Part shown: positions 1-5,864 of the stretch, piece after piece | How positions within the stretch are numbered: position 1 is the first letter of the stretch | How the letters are laid out: every line of letters begins with the position of its first letter | Assembly: GCA_927911235.1 (NCBI GenBank) | Contig: CAKMOY010000053.1 | Coordinates: 1-5,864, forward strand | DNA length: 5,864 bases | Reading direction: 5' to 3' | From: an uncultured Moraxella sp. | GTDB taxonomy: Bacteria > Pseudomonadota > Gammaproteobacteria > Pseudomonadales > Moraxellaceae | Program-made: the position numbers and the translations under genes | The notes under the pieces: generated by a model | Databases searched by the model: none | What the model was told of the DNA's origin: nothing | Seen by the model: the letters and a program-made list of their open reading frames with translations, nothing else

Positions 1-117
1 AAAAACAACATAAAAATCCCAACGCAAATAACCCAACAAATAACGATAATTGCTGAATGCCAACGCTACCACGCCAAATAAACTCACCGCCAAAACCACC
101 GATAACAAGATAGACAT
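1..117 (-). CDS. N-terminal part of an unidentified membrane protein (runs off the left edge)
   Basis: Read on the minus strand, an ATG at 117-115 opens a frame that stays open for 39 codons to the edge of the window. A strong Shine-Dalgarno sequence (AAGGAGA, complement of 124-130) lies 6 bases upstream of the ATG, which fixes the start. The peptide begins MSILLSVVLAVSLFGVVALA, a hydrophobic stretch of about 20 residues suited to a membrane segment or uncleaved signal anchor, followed by an aromatic and basic part (NYRYLLGYLRW). It is divergent from glyQ and shares the 118-408 intergenic region with it. I do not recognise the family, and the rest of the gene is outside the window. The good ribosome binding site and clean frame make it a real gene start; the function is unknown. 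Confidence 0.7.
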   Translation of the reverse strand, partial: MSILLSVVLAVSLFGVVALAFSNYRYLLGYLRWDFYVVF

Positions 118-136
118 AAGTTATCTCCTTTGTGTT

Positions 137-180
137 AAAAAGTTTAAAAACGTTTAAAAAATCTTAATTCAATAAAAAAA
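137..180. repeat. Helically phased A-tracts (probable bent DNA)
   Basis: Runs of A occupy 137-141, 146-150, 156-161 and 174-180. The first three start about 9-10 bases apart, and the units at 142-150 and 152-160 are identical (GTTTAAAAA). A-tracts repeated once per helical turn are known to curve DNA. They lie just upstream of the ribosome binding site of the minus-strand gene, within its leader or promoter region. A regulatory effect is inferred only, and such runs are also common by chance in AT-rich genomes. Confidence 0.4.
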
Positions 181-251
181 TATATCTATACAACACATGA
201 CTATATTATGGGTGTTTTTTGTTAAAAATAAAAGACAGTCTCTGCAATAAT

Positions 252-268
252 ACGACAACGATTGTCGT
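252..268. promoter_or_regulatory. Perfect 7-3-7 palindrome in the divergent intergenic region
   Basis: ACGACAA (252-258) and TTGTCGT (262-268) are perfect reverse complements separated by CGA. The site is a GC-richer island in very AT-rich DNA, about 100 bases upstream of the glyQ -10 box and about 135 bases upstream of the minus-strand start. Neither side carries a clean T-run, so it does not look like an intrinsic terminator. The symmetry suits a dimeric regulator's operator. Which regulator, and whether any binds, cannot be told from the sequence. Confidence 0.4.
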
Positions 269-367
269 GTATTTTGTAACTTGGTAAAAAACCTAAATTT
301 TTTTGATTTTTGAGAAAAAATTGTGAAAAAAATGACAAAGTTTTGGCTATTTGGGGTGATAAATGGT

Positions 368-373
368 TATAAT
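368..373 (+). promoter_or_regulatory. Probable -10 box of the glyQ promoter
   Basis: A consensus TATAAT lies 36 bases upstream of the glyQ ATG, which would give a leader of about 30 bases. No good -35 hexamer is seen at 16-18 bases; the nearest is TTGGCT at 343-348 with a long 19-base spacer. A TG pair at 364-365 is one base too far for a textbook extended -10. The Shine-Dalgarno for glyQ is TAGAGA at 396-401. The box is convincing; the rest of the promoter is weak. Confidence 0.55.
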
Positions 374-408
374 AAGCAAATTTTTAACCACATTTTAGAG
401 AAAAAGTT

Positions 409-1344
409 ATGCTAACCTTTCAAGATTTGATTTTAACCCTACAAAACTACTGGGCAGAAAAAGGCTGTGTGGTCTTGCAACCTTATGATATGGAAGTGGG
501 GGCAGGGACGTTTCACACCGCCACTTTTTTGCGTGCCTTAACGCCAGAAAAATGGAACGCCGCCTACGTTCAGCCGTCTCGCCGTCCGACCGATGGACGT
601 TATGGCGACAACCCTAATCGTTTGCAACACTATTATCAGTTTCAAGTGGTGCTAAAGCCAAACCCTGCCAACATTCAAGAGCTGTATTTGGGTTCGCTTG
701 AAGCCATTGGCATTGATACACTGACCCACGATGTGCGTTTTGTGGAAGACAACTGGGAGTCGCCAACGCTTGGTGCGTGGGGCTTGGGCTGGGAAGTGTG
801 GTTAAACGGTATGGAAGTTACTCAGTTTACCTATTTTCAGCAGGTGGGCGGTATTGAGTGTTTCCCTGTTACAGGCGAGATTACTTATGGCTTGGAGCGT
901 CTTGCCATGTATATTCAAGGCGTGGACAGTGTGTATGATTTGGTGTGGACGGACGGCGAATTTGGGCGTGTCACTTATGGCGATGTGTTCCACCAAAATG
1001 AAGTGGAGCAATCAACGTATAATTTTGAATATGCCGATGTGCCAAAAATGTTTGAACTCTTTGATTTTTATGAACAACAAGCGGATAAATTGGTCGAAGT
1101 CAATTTGCCGTTGCCTGCGTATGAAATGGTGTTGAAAGCCAGTCATACTTTTAATCTATTGGACGCTCGTGGGGCGATTTCGGTAACGGAGCGTCAGCGT
1201 TTTATTTTGCGTGTGCGTACTTTGGCAAGAAAAGTTGCGGTCAGCTATACCGAAGCTCGTGCGAAATTGGGCTTTCCGCTTGCCGATGAAGCACATAAGG
1301 CGGAGGCGTTGGAAAAATGGTTGCCGAAAGTGGATAAAGAATAA
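409..1344 (+). CDS. glyQ: Glycyl-tRNA synthetase alpha subunit
   Basis: GlyQ is the catalytic alpha subunit of the bacterial alpha2-beta2 glycyl-tRNA synthetase, which activates glycine with ATP and charges tRNA-Gly in the cytoplasm. The 311-residue frame has the usual family length and its hallmarks: the opening [17 protein letters not shown], the [13 protein letters not shown] segment (residues 24-36), the motif-2 region with [14 protein letters not shown] and [11 protein letters not shown] (58-84), the [12 protein letters not shown] strand (134-145), and the motif-3-like [13 protein letters not shown] (156-168). The start is set by the family N-terminus and by a Shine-Dalgarno-like TAGAGA at 396-401. 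No frameshift or missing key residue is seen. glyQ and glyS are usually adjacent; here the partner starts about 2.4 kb downstream. No terminator is visible directly after the stop, so transcription may run into the decayed genes that follow. Confidence 0.98.
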   Translation: MLTFQDLILTLQNYWAEKGCVVLQPYDMEVGAGTFHTATFLRALTPEKWNAAYVQPSRRPTDGRYGDNPNRLQHYYQFQVVLKPNPANIQELYLGSLEAIGIDTLTHDVRFVEDNWESPTLGAWGLGWEVWLNGMEVTQFTYFQQVGGIECFPVTGEITYGLERLAMYIQGVDSVYDLVWTDGEFGRVTYGDVFHQNEVEQSTYNFEYADVPKMFELFDFYEQQADKLVEVNLPLPAYEMVLKASHTFNLLDARGAISVTERQRFILRVRTLARKVAVSYTEARAKLGFPLADEAHKAEALEKWLPKVDKE

Positions 1345-1360
1345 ATGTGGGAGAATGAAT

Positions 1361-1606
1361 ATGCAAGTAATGATTGAATTACCAAACATAATTACACCAA
1401 TTATTTAAGATTTGGCTCATGAAAGTGGTAAAGATGAAAAAGATATTATCACATCTGCATTACTTGCTTATTTTGCCAATCAATCTACTAAATAAAATTT
1501 TGGTAATGGTTGGCAACAAATGTATCGTGCATTAGACGATTTTGAGCCAAATTTTAAGCTAGAACGTGAAAGTGATATTGAACAAATAAGACAGGAAATA
1601 GGCTAA
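1361..1606 (+). pseudogene. Relic of a small antitoxin-like gene with two in-frame TAA codons
   Basis: From ATG 1361, preceded by a good Shine-Dalgarno (GGGAGA, 1349-1354), one reading frame continues to the TAA at 1604-1606 without any indel but is broken by TAA at 1406-1408 and 1493-1495. Ignoring these, it encodes 81 codons before the final stop. The N-terminus reads MQVMIELPNIITPII, followed by helical DLAHESGKDEKDII, then ALLAYFANQ, and an acidic tail ending in ERESDIEQIRQEIG. Both stops could come from CAA (Gln) by single C-to-T changes. The size, the short strand followed by helices, and the two-base gap to a vapC remnant suggest the antitoxin of a toxin-antitoxin pair, possibly of ribbon-helix-helix type. 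I do not recognise the exact family. With the toxin destroyed, nothing would select for keeping this gene. Confidence 0.6.
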
Positions 1607-1608
1607 CT

Positions 1609-1674
1609 ATGTATTTACTAGATACCAAAGAATTTGAGCGTATTCGTCAATTAAAGTTAGAAAACTGGGTTTAA
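1609..1674 (+). pseudogene. vapC: vapC (PIN-domain toxin) scar: both ends kept, middle deleted
   Basis: Twenty-one codons start two bases after the antitoxin relic: MYLLDT followed by KEFERIRQLKLENWV. MYLLDT(N) is the typical start of a VapC PIN-domain ribonuclease, where the D is a metal-binding residue. TKEFERIRQLKLENWV matches the typical VapC C-terminus (the family often ends like NTREFERV-GL-ENW). VapC proteins are about 130 residues long, so about 110 residues, including the remaining catalytic acids, are missing in frame. The junction (about 1622-1628, ATACCAA) fits recombination between the codons for DTN near the start and NTK near the end, both of which can be written with ATACCAA. 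The product cannot cut RNA. The match rests on remembered family patterns, not on an alignment. Confidence 0.65.
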
Positions 1675-1743
1675 ATATTCTATTATCGCATAACTTTATC
1701 AAAAAACAAAACAGGACGGAATAACAAAACACGACTAAAATAT

Positions 1744-1786
1744 CCACTCTAGCAACTTTTCTCAAAAAAAATCCAAAATAGAGTGG
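1744..1786 (+). promoter_or_regulatory. Inverted repeat covering the ribosome binding site of the permease gene
   Basis: CCACTCTA (1744-1751) and TAGAGTGG (1779-1786) are perfect reverse complements with a 27-base A-rich loop. The right arm ends three bases before the ATG at 1790 and contains the only Shine-Dalgarno-like stretch (GAGTGG, 1781-1786). If the stem forms in the mRNA, it would hide the ribosome binding site. The long loop and eight-pair stem make it only moderately stable. A weak TAAAAT (1736-1741) could be a -10 box, but no matching -35 is seen. Confidence 0.4.
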
Positions 1787-1789
1787 CGT

Positions 1790-2641
1790 ATGGACATTTA
1801 CTTTATCTTAGCAGGTATCTTTGTCGGCTTTTGCGTGGGAGTTACAGGCGTGGGCGGTGGCTCGCTCATGACACCGATTCTCATCATGCTGTTAAAAGTT
1901 GAACCGCATATCGCAGTCGGTACAGACCTACTTTATGCCGCCATCTCAAAATTTTTTGGTGGTGTCGTCCATTTCAAAAAATCCAATGTCGTCTGGTCAA
2001 TCGTGCTGTGGATCGCCATCGGCAGTATTCCTGCGTCCATCGCCACCAATTACCTAGTCGCCACTTATCTCGGCAACATCAACGCCATCAAAACCATCAT
2101 GACGCTGATTTTGGGGGCGATGCTCATGGTAACAGGCGTGTCGCTGATTTTTCGCAATCGTATTGAAGCCTTTTTTGACAAATATCGCAAAACCGCCAAA
2201 ACTCACCATTTAGCCGTCCATATCCCAAAGTACAAGCTCGCCTTAATGGGCGTGTTGCTTGGCGTGGTGGTAACGCTGTCATCGGTGGGAGCTGGGGCGT
2301 TTGGGGTCATGGCGTTGGTGTTAATTTTTCCGCAGTTGCCTATGATTCGTATTATCGGCTCGGACGTGGTTCATGCGGTGCTTTTGACGCTCGTGGCAGG
2401 GCTTGGGCATTTGTTTACAGGCAGTGTGGATTTTCATATGCTCACCTTTTTGTTAATTGGAGCAATTCCTGCGGTGATTGTCGGGACGCTTGTTAGCAGT
2501 AAGTTGCCTGAGAAAAAACTTCGTCCGATTTTGGGCGTTACCTTGTTGTTATTGGGTGTGAATTTTATCGCTCACCCAACCAAAGAAAAACCCAAAACAC
2601 CGATCACCGCTCAAGTGGTTGTAAAAAATCAATCGGCATAA
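1790..2641 (+). CDS. TauE/SafE family (TSUP) membrane permease
   Basis: This 283-residue protein is an inner-membrane permease of the sulfite exporter TauE/SafE family (TSUP), whose members move small sulfur-containing or organic anions; the substrate cannot be read from the sequence. It shows the family's two-fold internal repeat. The first half has a glycine-rich helix at residues 8-35 (GVTGVGGGSLMTPIL) and GTDLLYAAISK near 44-54. The second half has TLSSVGAGAFGVMALVLIF (162-180) and GSDVVHAVLLT (190-200). About seven or eight hydrophobic segments are visible, with a basic cytoplasmic-type loop at 122-149 and a polar tail after residue 259. Length is normal and the frame is intact. The start at 1790 leads straight into the first membrane segment. 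It is followed by its own terminator and has no functional link to the flanking synthetase genes. Confidence 0.9.
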   Translation: MDIYFILAGIFVGFCVGVTGVGGGSLMTPILIMLLKVEPHIAVGTDLLYAAISKFFGGVVHFKKSNVVWSIVLWIAIGSIPASIATNYLVATYLGNINAIKTIMTLILGAMLMVTGVSLIFRNRIEAFFDKYRKTAKTHHLAVHIPKYKLALMGVLLGVVVTLSSVGAGAFGVMALVLIFPQLPMIRIIGSDVVHAVLLTLVAGLGHLFTGSVDFHMLTFLLIGAIPAVIVGTLVSSKLPEKKLRPILGVTLLLLGVNFIAHPTKEKPKTPITAQVVVKNQSA

Positions 2642-2661
2642 TTTTACAAAAATTAACTTTT

Positions 2662-2692
2662 ATACCCCAATCGGTGCTGATTGGGGTATTTT
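2662..2692 (+). terminator. Rho-independent terminator after the permease gene
   Basis: An 11-pair perfect stem (2662-2672 with 2679-2689, core ACCCCAATC/GATTGGGGT) closes a six-base loop (GGTGCT) and is followed by ATTTTAT. It lies 20 bases after the permease stop codon and separates that gene from the RhuM-Doc gene downstream. The T-run is short, but the stem is strong. Confidence 0.85.
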
Positions 2693-2706
2693 ATGGGGGT
2701 AATTTC

Positions 2707-2715
2707 TGTTATAAT
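2707..2715 (+). promoter_or_regulatory. Extended -10 promoter of the RhuM-Doc gene
   Basis: TGTTATAAT is an exact extended -10 element (TGnTATAAT) 26 bases upstream of the ATG at 2742. Extended -10 promoters can work with a poor -35, and no good -35 is seen here. Transcription would start near 2722 and give a leader of about 20 bases without a clear Shine-Dalgarno, so translation is probably weak. Placed just after the terminator, it suggests that the gene is a separate transcription unit. It is also the nearest good upstream promoter for glyS. Confidence 0.6.
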
Positions 2716-2741
2716 CACAGTTATTTTTGTCTGTTGATACA

Positions 2742-3748
2742 ATGTTAAAAAACTCAAATCCAATTCAGATTTACCAAGCCCAAAATGGTATAACGGAAGT
2801 TGAAGTGCGTTTTGATAACGAAACCGTTTGGCTGTCGCAAGTTCAAATGGCAGAGCTTTTTGACACAAGTGCGGACAATATTAGCTTGCACTTAAAAAAT
2901 ATTTTCTCTGAAAATGAGTTAGATGAAAATTCAACTACCGAGGATTTCTCGGTAGTTCGTCAAGAAGGTAAACGCCAAGTTAATCGTAAGATTAAATACT
3001 ATAATTTAGATGCAATCATATCGGTTGGCTATAGGGTAAAATCTAAGAATGCGACCCAATTTCGTATTTGGGCGACTGCTCGTTTAAAAGAATATTTGTT
3101 ACAAGGTTATAGCATTAATCAAAAACGCCTTGAACAAAACGCTCATGAGCCTGAACAAGCCTTAGCCCTAATTCAAAAAACTGCCCAATCGTCCGAATTA
3201 ACCGTACAAAGTGGGCGTGGGTTGGTGGATATTGTCAGCCGTTATACGCAGACCTTTTTGTGGTTACAACAATATGACGAAGGCTTATTGAGCGAGCCAA
3301 AAAGCCAAATCGGTGGCACATTGTCAACGGTGGACGAGGCACGCAAGGCTTTGGCCGTTTTAAAGGCGGATTTACTTGCCAAAGGCGAGGCGACCGAGCT
3401 GTTTGCCAAAGAGCGTGGTGATGGTTTGCCTGCGTTATTGGGCAATTTGGAGCAGACGGTATTTGGCGAACCTGCCTATCCAAGCGTGGAGGCAAAGGCA
3501 AGTCATTTGCTGTATTTTGTTATCAAAAACCACCCATTTGCCGATGGTAATAAACGCAGTGGGGGCGTTTTTGTTTTGTTGATTTTTTATACAAAAATGA
3601 CCGTTTGTTTAATGCCAAAGGCGAGCCGATTATTAATGATACAGGCTTGACGGCGTTGGCTTTATTGATTGCCGAATCCGCCCCAGAACAAAAAGAAACT
3701 TTGATTAAACTTATTATGCATATGCTACAAAACAATCATTCATTGTAA
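2742..3748 (+). pseudogene. RhuM family / Fic-Doc domain fusion protein, frame broken after the Fic motif
   Basis: The N-terminal part (about residues 10-125) matches the virulence RhuM family: EVRFDNETVWLSQVQMAELF, then SLHLKNIF, YYNLDAIISVGYRV and FRIWATARLKEYL. The C-terminal part (about 176 onward) is a Fic/Doc domain with HPFADGNKRSG at 264-274. The lysine in GNK is Doc-like; Doc of phage P1 phosphorylates EF-Tu, while classical Fic enzymes (GNGR) transfer AMP. Two one-base insertions break the frame: an extra G in the G-run 3561-3565 and an extra T in 3574-3577. Removing both gives AFLFVDFLYKNDRLFNAKGEP and a 334-residue protein ending at TAA 3746-3748; as given, translation ends at 3650 after 302 residues. 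ATG 2742 is preferred over TTG 2727, though neither has a clear ribosome binding site. Salmonella RhuM gives the family its name; its molecular role is unclear. The breaks may be sequencing errors. Confidence 0.85.
2933..2957 (+). repeat. Perfect 10-base inverted repeat inside the RhuM coding region
   Basis: AACTACCGAG (2933-2942) and CTCGGTAGTT (2948-2957) are perfect reverse complements around a five-base loop (GATTT). The hairpin encodes the STTEDFSVVRQ segment, which is conserved in RhuM proteins, so part of the sequence is constrained by the protein. No T-run follows, so it is not a typical terminator. Its effect, if any, is unknown. Confidence 0.5.
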
Positions 3749-3763
3749 AGTAAAGAGAACCCT

Positions 3764-5830
3764 ATGACCACCATTTTATTTGAATTAGGCACTGCCGAGT
3801 TGCCACCAAAAAAACCTAAAACAAATGCGTGATGCCTTGCACAGCGGTGTCGAAAAATCGCTAAACGATGCCAATATCACCTTTGACAACATCAAAAGCT
3901 ATGCCACGCCGCGCCGTTTGGCGGTGCAGATTTTTGGCATTAGCGACAAACAGCCCGACCGTGTGGAGCAAAAACGAGGCCCTGCCGTCAAAGGTGCGTT
4001 TGACGCTGATGGTAATCTGACCAAAGCAGGACTTGGCTTTGCTCAAGGCTTGGGCATTAGCAAGGATGATTTAATCACCATTAGCACCGACAAAGGCGAC
4101 TACATTGGCTATAATTTGACCGTACAAGGGCAAGCTGTGAGCGACTTACTGCCAGCCATTTTCCAAAAAGCATTGGACGAGTTGCCAATCGCTAAGCGTA
4201 TGCGTAGTGGGGCAGAGCGTAGCGAATTTGTCCGCCCTGTGCAGTGGGTGGTGCTGATGGCGGACGACCAAGTCATTAATGCCAATATTCAAGGGCATAG
4301 CACGGCTAATAAGACTTGTGGACACCGTTTTCACGCCCCAGACTTTATCGATATTGACCGTGCGGACAATTACGAAAGCATTTTGCAAAACGCCTTTGTC
4401 ATTGCCGATTTTGACAAACGCCAACAAGCCATTCAAGAACAAGTGCAAAAATTGGCGGACGAAGTCGGAGCGGTTGCCATTGTGCCACAAGATTTGCTAG
4501 ACGAAGTAACCGCCCTTGTAGACTTGCCTGTGGCACTGCGAGCGAGCTTTGAAGAGCGGTTTTTGGCTGTGCCACAAGAAGCACTTATTAGCACAATGCA
4601 AGCCGACCAAAAATATTTTTGTTTAACTGACAAAGACGGCAAATTGCAACCGTATTTTATTTTTATCAGTAACATTGACAGCAAAGACAAAGCCCAAGTC
4701 ATTGCAGGTAATGAAAAAGTGGTGCGTCCACGCCTTGCCGATGCTGAATTTTTCTTTTTACAAGACCAAAAACAGCCGTTATTTGCCTTGACCGAAAATC
4801 TTAAAAACCGAGTTTTTCAAGAAAAACTTGGCACAATTTGGGAAAAATCTGAGCGTATCGCCAAATTATCTGCCTTTATTGCCACGCAAATTGGGGCAAA
4901 TGTCGAACACGCAACCCGTGCAGGCGTGCTGTCAAAATGCGATTTGGCAAGTACGCTGGTGGGCGAATTTCCAGAGTTGCAAGGCATTGCAGGCACATAT
5001 TATGCACGCCTAAACAACGAGCCGACCGCCGTTGCCGATGCCATTGAAGAGCAATATTTGCCAAAATTTAGTGGCGACAAACTGCCCGCCACCGACATTG
5101 GCACGGCATTGGCGTTGGCTGACCGCATTGACACTTTAGTGGGGATTTTTGGCATTGGTGAAGCCCCAACAGGCTCAAAAGACCCATTTAGCCTTAGACG
5201 AGCGTCCATAGGTGTTTTACGAATTTTAATTGAGAAAAAATTGGCGTTAAATTTGGTGAGTTTGATTGAACAAGCCTTAAAAAATTATCAAGGCAAAATT
5301 GACAATCTTGCCAAAACTTTTACCGATGTGATGGAATTTATCAACGCTCGCTACCGTGCGATGTACACCGAGCAAGGCGTGGCGGTTGATACCATTATGG
5401 CGGTGCAAGCCATTAATCCGCATATGCCACTGGATTTTGATGAGCGTATTCGTGCCGTGCAAGCGTTTCGTGCGTTGCCACAGGCTCAAAGTCTTGCCGA
5501 GGCAAACAAGCGTGTGGCAAATATTTGGCAAAAGCAGAAGGGCAAGTTGCCGACAACGTGGACGAGAACCTGCTTACCGAAACAGCTGAAAAAGAGCTGT
5601 ATCAAGTGGTACAAAACGCCAAAAACGCCACCAAACCGTTACAAGAAAACGCCGATTATCAAGGGATTTTGACCGAACTGGCTAATCTAGCCACGCCTTT
5701 AACGGCATTTTTTGATAATGTGATGGTAAATAGCGATGATGTTAATCTTAAAAACAACCGTTTGGCACTGTTAAAACAAGTGCGTGGGTTGTTTTTGAGC
5801 GTGGCGGATATTGGCGAGTTGCAGGGCTGA
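3764..5830 (+). CDS. glyS: Glycyl-tRNA synthetase beta subunit (two compensating frameshifts in this sequence)
   Basis: GlyS is the beta subunit of alpha2-beta2 glycyl-tRNA synthetase; it recognises tRNA-Gly and supports charging by GlyQ. The span is 2067 bases, or 688 residues once repaired, which is the normal family length. The start at 3764 (MTTILFELGTAELPPK, with AAGAG at 3753-3757) is the family N-terminus. An extra A in the seven-A run 3808-3814 shifts the frame after residue 16, and the first frame stops at 3830-3832. The true frame continues from Met21 (3825) as NLKQMRDAL, with YATPRRLAV and RSEFVRPVQW, then the HD-like KCDLASTLVGEFPELQG (EFPELQG begins at residue 401). A missing T at 5524-5526 (after Ile587) shifts the frame back to finish with LAKAEGQVADNVDENLL and the C-terminal anticodon-binding domain, ending LFLSVADIGELQG. 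I call it a CDS because the enzyme is essential and both errors are in homopolymers. It starts 15 bases after the RhuM-Doc stop and no promoter of its own is clear. Confidence 0.95.
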
Positions 5831-5864
5831 TATTACAGTTATTCATGATAACTTTATAAAAATG

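Noticed and set aside
279..306. GGT-AAAAA-ACC followed by T-rich sequence as a terminator
   Set aside because: Only three pairs can form, so it is chance structure in AT-rich DNA.
854..1135. Overlapping 93-codon frame inside glyQ
   Set aside because: It lies wholly within glyQ in another frame and its protein looks like a frame shadow, with no family features or ribosome binding site.
3808..3815. Programmed -1 frameshift site (AAAAAAC) at the start of glyS
   Set aside because: The correct frame needs one base to be skipped (+1), and a -1 shift gives the wrong frame. An extra A from sequencing or decay is simpler, although slippage by RNA polymerase cannot be excluded.
4146..4490. 114-codon minus-strand frame inside glyS
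   Set aside because: It is antisense to a conserved coding region and has no recognisable product.
5837..5853. Hairpin AGTTAT-TCATG-ATAACT after glyS as a terminator
   Set aside because: The stem has six mostly A-T pairs and no T-run follows, so it is too weak to call.
5862..5864. ATG at the right edge as the start of a next gene
   Set aside because: There is no Shine-Dalgarno before it and no sequence after it.
1..5864. CRISPR array, tRNA or rRNA gene, insertion sequence
   Set aside because: No regularly spaced repeats, cloverleaf sequence, rRNA-like segment, transposase frame or matching terminal repeats were seen on either strand.

Overview
This 5.9 kb window is from an AT-rich gammaproteobacterium. 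It is most likely a Moraxella or close relative in the Moraxellaceae; I infer this from the style of the GlyQ and GlyS proteins, the AT-rich intergenic DNA and the gene content, not from a database match. No previously undescribed system can be supported. The window is a housekeeping glycyl-tRNA synthetase locus whose two subunit genes are pushed apart by an accessory stretch of about 2.4 kb that contains several broken genes.

Layout. Bases 1-117 hold the first 39 codons of a minus-strand membrane protein that runs off the left edge. Bases 118-408 are a very AT-rich divergent intergenic region with phased A-tracts, a perfect 17-base palindrome and a good -10 box for glyQ. glyQ (409-1344, alpha subunit of glycyl-tRNA synthetase) is intact. 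It is followed by the relic of a toxin-antitoxin pair: an antitoxin-like frame with two in-frame TAA codons (1361-1606), then a 21-codon vapC scar (1609-1674) in which the toxin's first residues are joined directly to its last residues. Next come an intact TauE/SafE-family permease (1790-2641), an intrinsic terminator (2662-2692), and a RhuM-Fic/Doc fusion gene (2742-3748) with an extended -10 promoter and two one-base homopolymer insertions just after the Fic/Doc motif. glyS (3764-5830, beta subunit) closes the window; its frame is shifted by one extra A near the start and restored by one missing T near the end.

How the genes work together. GlyQ and GlyS form the tetrameric alpha2-beta2 glycyl-tRNA synthetase, so both must be made although they no longer lie side by side. 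The genes between them have no link to glycine charging. They look like an accessory insertion: a dead VapBC-type module, a permease of unknown substrate and a Doc-like toxin fusion. The four homopolymer indels between 3561 and 5526, two of them in an essential gene, suggest read or assembly errors in this part of the sequence. The vapBC decay (nonsense codons and a clean internal deletion) has a different character and looks like real biological degradation.
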